From Salinicola aestuarinus (GTDB taxonomy: Bacteria; Pseudomonadota; Gammaproteobacteria; Pseudomonadales; Halomonadaceae): a DNA stretch of 64,000 nucleotides. This document shows, piece after piece, positions 25,747 through 34,912 of the stretch. Every line of letters begins with the position of its first letter. Position 1 is the stretch's first letter. The stretch is from the NCBI RefSeq assembly GCF_003206645.1, contig NZ_PZJP01000003.1, positions 107,027 through 171,026 of the forward strand. Direction: 5' to 3'. Under the pieces are notes generated by a model that had not been told where the DNA came from, did not search any database, and was given only the letters and a program-made list of their open reading frames with translations. Position numbers and translations under genes: made by a program.

Positions 25747-26557
25747 CGCGGCGAAAACGATTCGGCGTCGTCGCCGTGACGCGTTTGAAGATGCGCTGAA
25801 AGTGCGCCTGATCGGCGAAGTGCCAGTCGTGGGCGACCTCGGCGATCGGCCGCCCGGCGCTCAGCGCCTCTCGCGCTCGGCGAATCCGGCAGTCGAGCAG
25901 GAAGGCATGCGGGGTGATGCCGTACTCCCGTTTGAAAAGGCGCACCAGATGGCTTGGCGTCATCGCCGAGCGCTCCGCAAGCCAGGCAAGCGTGAGCGGC
26001 TCGGCGCAGCGCTGACGAATCAGCGCCGCCGTGCGTGCCAGCCGGGTGCTTTCCGGGTGGCACTCGCGCGGGTCGCTTCGCGAATGCGCGAACAGGCCCC
26101 GAAAGAAGTCCCGACAGGCGAGCGTTTTACTGGGCGCCGTGGCGTGGTCGTCGAGCAGCAGTCGACACAGCCGGATCAGCGCCGCGTAGAGCGTCACGTC
26201 TCGCGTCGCGTGGAGCGCCAGCGGTCGAAAACCGCGCGCCCCCTGCAGTGGCGAAAGCCACGCCGGATCGACGTGGAGCATGTAGTACGACCAGGGCGTG
26301 CCGTCCGTCGGGTTGCAGGCGTGAATCTCCCGCGGATTCATGATGACCACCGCCCCTCGAGTGACCGGCACCGCTTGTAGCGACTCACCGGGCACCTGGT
26401 ACTCGAAGAGACTCCGCCCGCCGGTGACGGCCCCGATGGAGAAGCTGTCGTGGCTGTGCCGGGCGTAACCGACACTCTCCCCCGCGCGCGTCTCGCGCAG
26501 TTCCAGAAATGGCAGCGCGGGGTGACGCCAGAAGCGCATCGACCCGGACGGTGTCAT
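25739..26557 (-). CDS. AraC family regulator with cupin sensor domain
   Basis: The 272-residue protein has an N-terminal AraC-binding cupin domain (RHSHDSFSIGAVTGGRSLFEYQ, then MNPREIHACNP, residues 30-95) and a C-terminal AraC DNA-binding domain (TLAWLAERSAMTPSHLVRLFKREYGITPHAFLLDCRI; IAEVAHDWHFADQAHFQRIFKR). It overlaps the 3' end of the LysE gene and follows an MBL gene by 8 bases in the same direction. It probably controls export of the LysE substrate. Confidence 0.9.
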   Translation of the reverse strand: MTPSGSMRFWRHPALPFLELRETRAGESVGYARHSHDSFSIGAVTGGRSLFEYQVPGESLQAVPVTRGAVVIMNPREIHACNPTDGTPWSYYMLHVDPAWLSPLQGARGFRPLALHATRDVTLYAALIRLCRLLLDDHATAPSKTLACRDFFRGLFAHSRSDPRECHPESTRLARTAALIRQRCAEPLTLAWLAERSAMTPSHLVRLFKREYGITPHAFLLDCRIRRAREALSAGRPIAEVAHDWHFADQAHFQRIFKRVTATTPNRFRRAS

Positions 26558-26565
26558 ACGTCGAC

Positions 26566-27378
26566 TCACGCCGACGGCACCTCGCCCCGCACGGCGAGGC
26601 AGTGGCGCTGGACCGACTCCTCGATCACGCGACCGGCGTCGAGCAGAATCTCCTGACCCCAGAAGGCGGAATAGGCGCTGTCGATGGAGAGCGGCGCGAG
26701 CCGCTCGCCGATCTGCACGACCGCCGAGGCGGGCAGCGGGATGTTGTTGGGATAGGACCACATGAAGGAGGCCATGCGATCCGGCGTCACCAGCAGGGTG
26801 TCGCCAGTGAGAAGGATCCCTCGCTCGGCCCAATGGAGGACGCAGGCCCCGGGGAAGTGGCCACCCAGCCGGTGCAGCATCAGCCCCGGTAGCGGCTCGA
26901 GCGTTTCCCCCTCCCAGAACTGCAGGCGCGAGTCGGGAATCGTCACCCAGTCGCGGTCGGCGGCGTGGACGTGAACCGGGCAGTCGAACGCCTCGCCCCA
27001 GGCGGCCATGGTCGAGAAGAAGTGGGGATGAGACATCGCGATGGCGTCGATGCCGCCGAGCCCTTCGATCAGCTCGAACGTCGCCTCGTCGAGCAGGCTG
27101 AGACAGTCCCACAGCAGATTGCCCGCCGGCGTGCGCAGCAGAAAGGCACGCTGGCCAATGGCGATCTTCGGCACGCTGGCGAGCGCCAGCAGCCCCGGCG
27201 CCATGTGACGAAAGGTATTGGTATGCGCCGCAGAGAGCTGGCTCGCAGTGGTCCAGCGCTGTCCTTCGACGGGCACGAACTGGCGCTCGTCCTCGCAGAT
27301 GTCGCAGTGCGCCGGCGGCTCGGCGCTGTCAGGGTACTGCACGCCACAGGTGGCGCAGATAAAACCAGGGTGCTGCAT
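26566..27378 (-). CDS. MBL-fold hydrolase with N-terminal zinc ribbon
   Basis: The 270-residue protein starts with a rubredoxin-like four-cysteine ribbon (Cys8, Cys11, Cys25, Cys28). The following metallo-beta-lactamase domain has SHPHFFSTM in place of the usual HxHxDH, then GGHFPGACVLHW (third-ligand His) and LLTGDTLLV (bridging Asp). The loss of Asp and His in the first motif implies a single-metal or altered site. The family is common beside AraC regulators. It lies directly upstream of the AraC gene and is probably cotranscribed. The substrate is unknown. Confidence 0.85.
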   Translation of the reverse strand: MQHPGFICATCGVQYPDSAEPPAHCDICEDERQFVPVEGQRWTTASQLSAAHTNTFRHMAPGLLALASVPKIAIGQRAFLLRTPAGNLLWDCLSLLDEATFELIEGLGGIDAIAMSHPHFFSTMAAWGEAFDCPVHVHAADRDWVTIPDSRLQFWEGETLEPLPGLMLHRLGGHFPGACVLHWAERGILLTGDTLLVTPDRMASFMWSYPNNIPLPASAVVQIGERLAPLSIDSAYSAFWGQEILLDAGRVIEESVQRHCLAVRGEVPSA

Positions 27379-27645
27379 ATCGACCTCCTGTCGGCGCGCG
27401 CGAGGTTAGCGCCCCGTCCGACCGACACAATAGCGCGAACGCCGATCCTCGACATCGGGACCATCGACGCATGTCGCCCGTCGAGTCCTCGAGAGAGTCC
27501 AACGATCCGGGGATGATCGCGTTAAAATGCCTGCGGGGTAGCGGGGTCTCGAGTCATCCCGGGCAAGGTCGAACGCGCGATAGCCGGGTTTGGCGCTGAC
27601 GATCGCTCGCCCCCAAGCGTCAAGAATTCATCCATAGGAACTTCC

Positions 27646-27987
27646 ATGAAAAAGAGACTGGCCCTGGGCCTGCTGCTGCTGAGCGGTGCCCAAATCACAG
27701 GCGTGCAGGCACAGGAGTGCACCACCGAAGCCCTCGTCCAAGCCAACCACCGGTTTCAGGAACAGATCGTCTCCTACGGCCAGGCCCATTCGGAAGATCC
27801 CGATACGGCGATGCAGAACATGAAGCAGGCGATGGAGGAGGCCCACGTCGAGTCGACCCTCAAAGCGCATGAAGACGAATTCCAGACGCTGGAACCCGGC
27901 TCGGGTAACAAGCCTTCCCAAGCGCTCTGCGACGATGTCTTCCAGATGTTCGACGATTTTGACGCGAAGGTAGCCGAGCTCGACTGA
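27646..27987 (+). CDS. Small exported hypothetical protein
   Basis: The 113-residue protein has a clear signal peptide (MKKRLALGLLLLSGAQITGVQAQ, cleavage after residue 22). The mature 90 residues are acidic and helical with two cysteines (ECTTEAL and QALCDDV), probably disulfide-bonded, in the style of small periplasmic helix-hairpin proteins. I do not recognise the family. A GTTAAAAT sequence at 27521-27528 could be its -10 element. A terminator follows 33 bases after the stop, so it is its own transcription unit. Confidence 0.78.
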   Translation: MKKRLALGLLLLSGAQITGVQAQECTTEALVQANHRFQEQIVSYGQAHSEDPDTAMQNMKQAMEEAHVESTLKAHEDEFQTLEPGSGNKPSQALCDDVFQMFDDFDAKVAELD

Positions 27988-28020
27988 CACCGTCAGTCAT
28001 GTTCGGCAGGACCAAAGAAG

Positions 28021-28046
28021 GCCGGGGCCGTTTGCGCCCCGGCTTT
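28021..28046 (+). terminator. Intrinsic terminator after the small exported protein gene
   Basis: GCCGGGGC (28021-28028) pairs with GCCCCGGC (28036-28043) across 7 bases and is followed by TTT. Confidence 0.8.
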
Positions 28047-28111
28047 CGCGTTGCAAAACCGCTAACGCCGAAGCGGCGGATTCCGCACTCGCCCCCTCGC
28101 CGAATCGAGGG

Positions 28112-29086
28112 CTAGACGCGGATATCCTCGGGGCCGCGAATCTCCGCCTGGATGCGCGTACCGGTGTCACGCTCCTCGTTGGAAAAGCCGTCGAAGCGCG
28201 AGAGCTCGCCGAAGTCGAGCTGCGCCAGCGCTGCGATACGCGCCACGCTGCGCTGGTAGGTCTTGTACTGTCCGAACAGAAAGCCGGGACCGAGATCCTC
28301 GAGCTCATCGGACTGGTCAATCATGTACGCCGTGGCCGAGGGGCGGCCGTCTTCGCCGACGAAAGCGACCACTTTCCAGTACGCCTCGGGAATGCGAATG
28401 CCGCGATAGGTCCGGTCGGCGTCGCGAAACACCGGCCCGGTGAAGATGCTCAGACGCTGGCGGTCGGCGCGGGCGTGCTCGAGCAGATAGTCCTCCAGCC
28501 CCAGCCAGGTCTGCTGATTGAACGCCGCCATCTGCGGGGCGCAGTTGGTGAAGTGGAAGGTATCGGCCTCGGCGCGCTCGGCCTCCTCGCCCCAGTTCGC
28601 CGAGGTACGCCGCACCAGGTGGCCGCGATCCAGCGGATTGCGCGAATAGACGTTCGGCCCCGCCTGCAGCGAGGCATCGAGCCTGGGGTCGAGCCGCCAG
28701 TTGTCGCTGCGGGGCACGCTGGTCAGCGAGCGGCCATCGAGGTTGAGCGCGGTGAAGATCGCCAGCCGCCGGGGGCGCGACATCACGATCGAGAAGTGGG
28801 TGTAATCGAGCCGGCCATCGTCGCGGCCGGGCACCGGCGTGACCTCATCGGCCCGCTCGCCCACCGGGGTCGGCAGCGGCAGGTCGAAGCCTTCGAGGAA
28901 GTCGGTGGCATAGCCTTCGCGGTTTGCTAGAGAGCCTTCGCGGTCTGACAGAGAGCCTTCGCGGTCGGCGAGAGCGCCGGCGCGCGCCAATCTCGCAGAA
29001 TCTTGCGACCCCGCCGCCGTCGGCCGCGGCGTGATCAGCGGGCGCATCTCTCTGAGCGTTGGGCGAACGGTTGTCTTCACCGACAT
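28112..29086 (-). CDS. DNA/RNA non-specific endonuclease (NUC family)
   Basis: The 324-residue protein has the beta-beta-alpha-metal nuclease domain (residues 90-290): DRGHLVRRTSANWG with the catalytic histidine, and FHFTNCAPQMAAFNQQTW with the metal-binding asparagine. The family cuts DNA and RNA with Mg2+. No signal peptide is visible, which is unusual since most are secreted or injected. The first 60 residues are low complexity with three seven-residue units (REGSLSD, REGSLAN type) from a 21-base repeat at 28912-28986. It sits downstream of poxB with a strong hairpin between. Role unknown. Confidence 0.87.
   Translation of the reverse strand: MSVKTTVRPTLREMRPLITPRPTAAGSQDSARLARAGALADREGSLSDREGSLANREGYATDFLEGFDLPLPTPVGERADEVTPVPGRDDGRLDYTHFSIVMSRPRRLAIFTALNLDGRSLTSVPRSDNWRLDPRLDASLQAGPNVYSRNPLDRGHLVRRTSANWGEEAERAEADTFHFTNCAPQMAAFNQQTWLGLEDYLLEHARADRQRLSIFTGPVFRDADRTYRGIRIPEAYWKVVAFVGEDGRPSATAYMIDQSDELEDLGPGFLFGQYKTYQRSVARIAALAQLDFGELSRFDGFSNEERDTGTRIQAEIRGPEDIRV
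28912..28986. repeat. 21-base repeat within the nuclease gene
   Basis: AGCCTTCGCGGT begins at 28912, 28933 and 28954, in frame with the nuclease gene. It encodes repeated DREGSL-like units in the N-terminal tail. Confidence 0.88.
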
Positions 29087-29120
29087 GACAATCTCCCGGT
29101 CGGGTAGCGAGAAGAATGAG

Positions 29121-29157
29121 CGAGTCGAACCGACAGCGCCGCCGTCGGTTCGACTCG
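29121..29157 (-). terminator. Strong hairpin after poxB
   Basis: A perfect 14-bp stem (29121-29134 with 29144-29157) and a 9-base loop lie between the poxB stop and the nuclease start. A mixed T-rich stretch follows on the minus strand. It should end or reduce transcription from poxB. Confidence 0.7.
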
Positions 29158-29177
29158 ACGGCGGCGCTCGACGGACG

Positions 29178-30887
29178 TCACTTCCAGAAGTTGCTCTTCA
29201 CCAGATCGACGACCTCGCTCATACGACCGTTGAGCACCGCCTTGCCGGAGTAGAGCGCGGTCGAGGTGACCTGGCCCGGCTCGACCTTCGGCGGCATGAC
29301 CAGCTCCATGCGGTTGACCGTGACGTCGAGAATGCCCGGGCCCGGATGCGCCAGCCACTCGGCAATGGCGTGGTCCAGCTCGTGCTTCTGCTCCACCTTG
29401 CGCCCCCACAACCCCATCGCCTGGGCAAGCTGGCCAAAGTCGGGATTGTCGAGATCGGTGTAGCTGTCGAGCAGCCCGTCGACCTTCTGCTCGATCTCGA
29501 CGAAACCCAGCGAGCTGTTGTTGAAGACCACGATCTTGAGCGGGATCTTCTCCTGTTTGAGCGTCAGCAGATCGCCCATCAGCATGGTCATGCCGCCGTC
29601 ACCGCACATGGCGATCACCTGGCGCTGGGGAAATGCCTTCTGGATACCGATGCCCTGTGGATAGGCATTGGCCATGGTGCCGTGCACCAGGCTCGACAGC
29701 GTGCGGCGCTGCCCGTTGGTGCGAATGTGACGCAGCATCCAGACCATCGGGCTGCCGGCGTCAGCGGTAAAGATGGCGTCGTCGTGGGCCGCCGCGTTGA
29801 GCGCCAGCGTCAGCTCCTGCGGATGAATCAGGTCGTCATCGTCGGACTGATGGGCATCGTGCGCGAGCGCCTTGGCGTAAGTCTCGCGACAGCTGTCGAG
29901 CCACTGGGTGTCCGTCTTCTCATCGACGAGCTGGGCAAGCGCGGCGCAGGTATCCCGCACGCTGCCAACGAGGCCGACATCCACCGGATGGCGCCGGCCG
30001 ATCTGCCCCGGGTCGATGTCGACCTGAATGATCGTCGCCTTCTCGGGGTAGAACTGGGTCCAGGCGAAGCTGCAGCCGAGCAGCAGCAGCGTGTCGCACT
30101 CCGCCACGGCGCGGTAGCCGCCGGCCAGGCCGAAGACCCCGGTCATGCCGACGTCGAAGGGATTATCCGGCTCGATGAAATCCTTGGCGCGGGAGGTCCA
30201 CGCCACCGGCGCGTTGAGCTTGGCGGCGAGCGCCAGCACCTCGCCGCGGGCGTGCTCGCAGCCGAATCCCGCAAAGATCGAGACCTTGCCACCGGCGTTT
30301 AGCGCCTTGATCGCCGGCACCAGCTCTTCGGCGTTGGGGCGGATCACCGGGTCGAAGCGATGTGCCCGGTAGGGCAGGTCGTGGCTCGGCGTCTGGGTGA
30401 AGAGATCACCGTGGACGATGAGCACCGCGACGCCGTTCTTGGCGATCGCTTCCTGCGCGGCGAGGGCCGCCATGCGCCGCGCCTGATCCGGATTGATGAT
30501 CGACTCGCAGAAAACGCTGTACTGGGCATAGATCGGCTTGGGGTCGACGTCCTGCGGGAAGCCGACGCCGGTGTCCGCGGTGCCTACCTGGGATGCGATC
30601 AGCACCACCGGCGAGCCGTTGCGGTGTGCCTCGAAGAGGCCGTTGACGAAGTGCAGCGTTCCCGGCCCGCAGGTGCCCGCGCAGAGCGTGAGGTTGCGGG
30701 TCATGTGCGCCTCGCCGCCAGCGGCAAAGCCACCGACCTCTTCGTGACGCACGTGGACCCAGTCCAGATCGCTGCGGCGGATGGCGTCGGTGAAGTGATT
30801 GATGGTATCCCCGACGACGCCATAGCAGCGCTTGGCACCGGCCTCGGATAGTGTCTCGACCAGAATCTCGGCGACGTTCTGACTCAT
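29178..30887 (-). CDS. poxB: Pyruvate oxidase / ThDP-dependent enzyme PoxB
   Basis: The 569-residue protein is near the length of E. coli PoxB (572) and has the ThDP layout: the N-terminal Pyr domain with the catalytic Glu in VRHEEVGGFAAGGEAHMT, a central FAD-binding-type domain, and the PP domain with CGDGGMTMLMGDLLTLKQ...NNSSLG. The end, YSGKAVLNGRMSEVVDLVKSNFWK, is like the regulatory C-terminus. PoxB converts pyruvate to acetate and CO2, passing electrons to quinone at the membrane. AAGGAG precedes the start at 30887; the frame open beyond it is not part of the gene. Monocistronic with a following hairpin. Confidence 0.93.
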   Translation of the reverse strand: MSQNVAEILVETLSEAGAKRCYGVVGDTINHFTDAIRRSDLDWVHVRHEEVGGFAAGGEAHMTRNLTLCAGTCGPGTLHFVNGLFEAHRNGSPVVLIASQVGTADTGVGFPQDVDPKPIYAQYSVFCESIINPDQARRMAALAAQEAIAKNGVAVLIVHGDLFTQTPSHDLPYRAHRFDPVIRPNAEELVPAIKALNAGGKVSIFAGFGCEHARGEVLALAAKLNAPVAWTSRAKDFIEPDNPFDVGMTGVFGLAGGYRAVAECDTLLLLGCSFAWTQFYPEKATIIQVDIDPGQIGRRHPVDVGLVGSVRDTCAALAQLVDEKTDTQWLDSCRETYAKALAHDAHQSDDDDLIHPQELTLALNAAAHDDAIFTADAGSPMVWMLRHIRTNGQRRTLSSLVHGTMANAYPQGIGIQKAFPQRQVIAMCGDGGMTMLMGDLLTLKQEKIPLKIVVFNNSSLGFVEIEQKVDGLLDSYTDLDNPDFGQLAQAMGLWGRKVEQKHELDHAIAEWLAHPGPGILDVTVNRMELVMPPKVEPGQVTSTALYSGKAVLNGRMSEVVDLVKSNFWK

Positions 30888-31080
30888 GCTGGCGACTCCT
30901 TTCGCGGTCCAGGCAGACGGTCTGTGCAACCGGTCCCTGCCAGCGACCCGGATGAACCCCGCGAACGCGGGTGATGAACGGGAAAACCCTCGTCGCGGGT
31001 CTCGCTCCGCGAGGAACGAACGCACGACGACGGTTTTCAGCGTAGTTCGCTCAGGGCGAGGCGTGGGTGTTTGTGCCGGA

Positions 31081-31110
31081 CCCGGCATCCCGTCCCTGAC
31101 GGATGCCGGG
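31081..31110 (-). terminator. Hairpin after the amidase gene
   Basis: CCCGGCATCC at 31081-31090 pairs perfectly with GGATGCCGGG at 31101-31110, and CGTC/GACG inside extends the stem. It begins 14 bases beyond the amidase stop. Confidence 0.75.
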
Positions 31111-31123
31111 GCAATGACGATGG

Positions 31124-32542
31124 CTAGGCCGACTGCGGCGCCTCGGGAAAGCGCGGCGGATGCGCCCGCATGTAGGCGTCGCAGGCGCGCAGCACGCGAA
31201 CGTCGTCGTGCTTGCCACCGGCGAGCTGAAAGCCGATGGGCAGCCCGGCCCGGGTGAAGCCGCAGGGTACCGAGGCCGCCGGCTGCTGACTCAGGTTGAA
31301 GGGGTAGGAGAACGGCGCCCACTCTTCCCAGTCGCGCATGCCGCTATTCGGCGGCACCTCGTGATTCACCGCGAACGGGGAGATCGGCACGCTTGGCGTC
31401 ATCAGCAAGTGGTAGCGCTGGTTGAACCGCTCCAGCGACTGGGTGAACGCGGCCCGTTGGCTCAGCGCCTGAAAGAGATCCAGTGCACTCCAGTCGCTGG
31501 CGTGCTCGGCGTTGGCGACCAGCCCCGGGTCGAGACGCTCACGGTCGGCCTCGCTGCACTGCGACCAGAAATCCCGCGAAGCGGTGAACCAGAGCTTCTG
31601 GAAGATGCCAAGCGGCGACTCGAACCCCGGGTCGATCTCCTCGACTTCGGCACCGAGCGCCTCGAGTCGGCTGGCGGCCTCGCGCACCGAGGTGGCGATC
31701 TCCTCGTCCACCTCGGCGTAACCCAGCGTCGGCGAGTAGGCGATGCGCAGTCCTGTCAGATCGCGGCCGAGATCGGCCCCCCAGTCTTCCGGCTGGCCCC
31801 GCGCCGCGTAGGGGTCGCGGTAGTCATAGCGGCCGATCACGTTGAGCAGGCGGGCCGCGTCGGTCACGCTGCGGGTGATCGGGCCAAGATGCGAGAGCGT
31901 CGCCTCGGTGGCCGGCGGCCACTGCGGCGTCCAGCCATAGGTGGGCTTGAAGCCGAAGGTACCGGTGAAGGCGGCGGGAATGCGGATCGAGCCGCCGGAG
32001 TCGCCGCCCTGGTGCAGCACCCCCATGTTGAGCGCGGCCGCCGCCGCCGCACCGCCGGAGGAGCCGCCCGGCGTGAGTTCGGTGTTCCACGGATTGCGCG
32101 TGGCGCCGAACACGCGGTTGTCGGTGACGGCTTTCCAGCCGAACTCCGGCGTATTGGTCTTGCCGAGGATCACCGCACCGGCCTCGCGCAGCATGCGTGC
32201 CGGCGGACAGTCGTGCTCGCAGAGCGCCTTGGACGTCGTCAGCGAGCCGCCGCGGGCGGGCATACCGGCGACCTCGGCGAGATCCTTCATCGAGACCGGA
32301 ATGCCGTCGATGGGGCTTAGCGGCGCGCCCTTCTTCCAGCGCTCGGTCGAGGCCTTCGCGGCCGCCTCGGCCCCCTCTTCATCGACATGCACGTAGGCGT
32401 TGACCGCCTCGTTGAAACGCGCGATGCGTCCAAGCGCCGCGCGGGTCGCCTCCAGCGGCGAGGCCTTGAGGTTCCGGTATGCGTCTTCCAGCTGTACGGC
32501 ATCGAATGTGCCGAGATCGTTATCGCTCAAGTGGCCTCCCAT
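31124..32542 (-). CDS. Amidase signature family enzyme
   Basis: The 472-residue enzyme has the Ser-Ser-Lys triad of amidase signature enzymes: Lys in GIPVSMKDLAEVAG, the cis-Ser and glycine-serine loop TPGGSSGGAAAAAAL, and the nucleophile Ser in HQGGDSGGSIRIPAAF. It hydrolyses an amide of unknown identity in the cytoplasm; it is not in a gatCAB context. The C-terminus (GLPIGFQLAGGKHDDVRVLRACDAYMR) is typical. Flanked by poxB and a YrhK gene without obvious relation. Confidence 0.9.
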   Translation of the reverse strand: MGGHLSDNDLGTFDAVQLEDAYRNLKASPLEATRAALGRIARFNEAVNAYVHVDEEGAEAAAKASTERWKKGAPLSPIDGIPVSMKDLAEVAGMPARGGSLTTSKALCEHDCPPARMLREAGAVILGKTNTPEFGWKAVTDNRVFGATRNPWNTELTPGGSSGGAAAAAALNMGVLHQGGDSGGSIRIPAAFTGTFGFKPTYGWTPQWPPATEATLSHLGPITRSVTDAARLLNVIGRYDYRDPYAARGQPEDWGADLGRDLTGLRIAYSPTLGYAEVDEEIATSVREAASRLEALGAEVEEIDPGFESPLGIFQKLWFTASRDFWSQCSEADRERLDPGLVANAEHASDWSALDLFQALSQRAAFTQSLERFNQRYHLLMTPSVPISPFAVNHEVPPNSGMRDWEEWAPFSYPFNLSQQPAASVPCGFTRAGLPIGFQLAGGKHDDVRVLRACDAYMRAHPPRFPEAPQSA

Positions 32543-32692
32543 GGCGTTTTTGGCGTTCGTCCTTGATTCGAGCCTCCCTGACGCGAGCGGCGCCCGTCAC
32601 GACCTGTCCCGATGCAGGCTAGTCCGCCTCTGCCCGGGCATGCAAAGTCGCGATGCGGTTGGGCGGCGATGCGCCAGACACGTCATGCGGCC

Positions 32693-32998
32693 TCAGAAGT
32701 CGTGACTGGTCTCGACCGCGCTACCCGAGCCGCCGCGACGCCGTGTCAGATGCAGTCTTCGGGTCAGGCGGATGACCGGGCGGATCAGCATCTCGAGACT
32801 GCCGATCAGAAACAGCCAGGTCCCGTAATAGGTCAGTGATTCGAAGAAGAACAGAAAGCTGCCGACGACGAACCAGATGCCGATGAGCACGTCGTTGACG
32901 ATGCTCAGCGTCTCGTAGCGCTGGCGAATGACCAGCTCGTCATGCCCGAAGTGAAGCGTCTTCGTTCGTGGCTGCTGGTTACGGTTGTCCTCGTTCAT
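32693..32998 (-). CDS. YrhK-domain small membrane protein
   Basis: The 101-residue protein has two membrane segments with the YrhK pattern: RQRYETLSIVNDVLIGIWFVVGSFLFF followed by LTYYGTWLFLIGSLEMLIRPVIRL. The ends are polar and basic. The domain is widespread and of unknown function. ATG at 32998 is chosen because the longer frame adds 27 unrelated residues. Confidence 0.82.
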   Translation of the reverse strand: MNEDNRNQQPRTKTLHFGHDELVIRQRYETLSIVNDVLIGIWFVVGSFLFFFESLTYYGTWLFLIGSLEMLIRPVIRLTRRLHLTRRRGGSGSAVETSHDF

Positions 32999-33229
32999 GC
33001 GTGAAGTTCCCTGAAGATGGATGGCACACGCCGGCCGACCGCGGCCGACGTCGCCCCTACCATAGCGGCTCAAGCCCATGCGTTGCTGCCTGAAAGTGGG
33101 GATACGGACATCGGCGGGCGATAGCGAGCGGGAAAAACGGCCCGAAGCGCCAAGACGTATTACGCTGAGCGGGGATTGCTGGCGATGTCTCGCGACACCG
33201 TTTCACTCTTTCCTTCGAGAGGTAGCTCC

Positions 33230-34912
33230 ATGGCAGAGAATACGCAGCAGGACCCGGCGACGCCGCTGGACGGTGGCGCCAATCCGCAGGGGGACGCCCC
33301 CGCCGCCGAGAACACCACCATGTTCATCTTCGGGGCCAACGGCGATCTGGTGAAACGACTGCTGATTCCCTCGCTCTACCATCTCGACCGCGACGGCCTG
33401 CTCGACCCGCGCATGCGCCTCGTGGGCATCGACCTCGCCGAACAGGATGACGCCAGCTTTCGCCGCCATTTCAAGGAATTCCTCGCCGACAAGGCGGCCA
33501 AGAGCCACGCCGAAGGGCGCAAGAGCGACGTGGGAGATGCGGCCTGGGGTCAGTTCGAACAGCGGCTCCATTACCTTCAGGGCGACTTCACCGACGACGC
33601 CGTTTACGCGAAGATCAGCGAGCAGATCGACACCGGCGAGACCGCCAGCGCCATCTTCTACTGCGCCACCGGCTCGCGCTTTTTCGGCGAGATTGCCACC
33701 CGGCTCGGCAACGCCGGGCTGATGCGCGAAAGCCGTGACCACTATCGCCGTCTGATCGTCGAGAAGCCGTTCGGCCACGACGCCCAGTCCGCCCGCGAGC
33801 TCAACGCCCAGCTGCTGGGGATGATGAAAGAGGATCAGATCTACCGGATCGATCACTTTCTGGGTAAGGAGACGGTGCAGAACATTCTGGTGGCGCGCTT
33901 CGCCAACGTGCTGTTCGAGCCATTCTGGAACAACCACTACATCGATCACATCCAGATCACCGCCGCCGAAACCATCGGCGTGGAGAAACGCGCGGCGTTC
34001 TACGACAGCGCCGGTGCCACGCGGGACATGGTGCCCAACCATCTCTTTCAGCTACTGGCGATGGTCGCGATCGAACCGCCCGCCTACTTCGGTGCCGATG
34101 CGCTGCGTGGCGAAAAGTCCAAGGTGTTGAGCGCGATCCGCCCGTGGTCGGTGGAAGAGGCCGCCGCCAATTCCGCCCGCGGCCGCTATGCCGCCGGCGA
34201 GATCGACGGCGAGACGGTGCCGGGCTATCTCGACGAGGAGGGCGTGGCCGCCGACAGCACCACCGAAACCTACGTCGCCATGAAGGTGATGGTCGACAAC
34301 TGGCGCTGGATGGGCGTCCCCTTCTACCTGCGCACCGGCAAGCGCATGAGCGCCCGCGATACCGAAATCGCCATCTGCTTCAAGCAGGCGCCCTACGCCC
34401 AGTTTCGCGATACCGAGCTCGAGCGCACGGCCTCGAACTGGCTGATCATTCAGATCCAGCCCAACGAGGGCATGTGGTTCGACTTCCAGGCCAAGCGCCC
34501 CGGGCCGGAGCTGCATACCGATACCGTCAAGATGGGCTTTGGCTACAAGGACTTCTTCGACCTGCCGGCAGTGACCGGCTACGAGACGCTCCTCTACGAC
34601 TGCCTCACCGGCGACCAGATGCTGTTCCAGCGCGCCGACACGATCGAGAACGGCTGGCGCGCGGTGCAGCCCTTCTTCGATGCCTGGGCCCAGTCACCGG
34701 CGGTGGAAGACTACGCCGCCGGCGCGGACGGCCCCGAGGGCGCCTTTTCACTGATCGAGCGTGACGGCCGCGAGTGGCATCAGGTGGGCCAGCCCACCGG
34801 TCCCGGCGTCGCACCAGTGCCCGCCTCTCGTGACAAGGCGCCGCCCCACGCCTCTCGTGATAAGGCGCCACCCAACGCCTCGCGTGACAAACCCGGGGGC
34901 GCGTCGCGGTGA
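33230..34912 (+). CDS. zwf: Glucose-6-phosphate 1-dehydrogenase with C-terminal repeat tail
   Basis: The enzyme oxidises glucose 6-phosphate to 6-phosphogluconolactone with NAD(P)+. The coenzyme motif GANGDLVKRLLIPSL and the active site RIDHFLGKETVQN are intact. At 560 residues it is longer than the usual 490 or so: about 33 extra residues precede the Rossmann motif, and about 35 follow the normal end. The tail contains three nine-residue units of the ASRDKAPPx type, encoded by a 27-base tandem repeat (34823-34900). GAGAGG precedes the start. The stop overlaps the GTG of an MFS gene. No edd, eda or gnd gene is adjacent. Confidence 0.93.
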   Translation: MAENTQQDPATPLDGGANPQGDAPAAENTTMFIFGANGDLVKRLLIPSLYHLDRDGLLDPRMRLVGIDLAEQDDASFRRHFKEFLADKAAKSHAEGRKSDVGDAAWGQFEQRLHYLQGDFTDDAVYAKISEQIDTGETASAIFYCATGSRFFGEIATRLGNAGLMRESRDHYRRLIVEKPFGHDAQSARELNAQLLGMMKEDQIYRIDHFLGKETVQNILVARFANVLFEPFWNNHYIDHIQITAAETIGVEKRAAFYDSAGATRDMVPNHLFQLLAMVAIEPPAYFGADALRGEKSKVLSAIRPWSVEEAAANSARGRYAAGEIDGETVPGYLDEEGVAADSTTETYVAMKVMVDNWRWMGVPFYLRTGKRMSARDTEIAICFKQAPYAQFRDTELERTASNWLIIQIQPNEGMWFDFQAKRPGPELHTDTVKMGFGYKDFFDLPAVTGYETLLYDCLTGDQMLFQRADTIENGWRAVQPFFDAWAQSPAVEDYAAGADGPEGAFSLIERDGREWHQVGQPTGPGVAPVPASRDKAPPHASRDKAPPNASRDKPGGASR

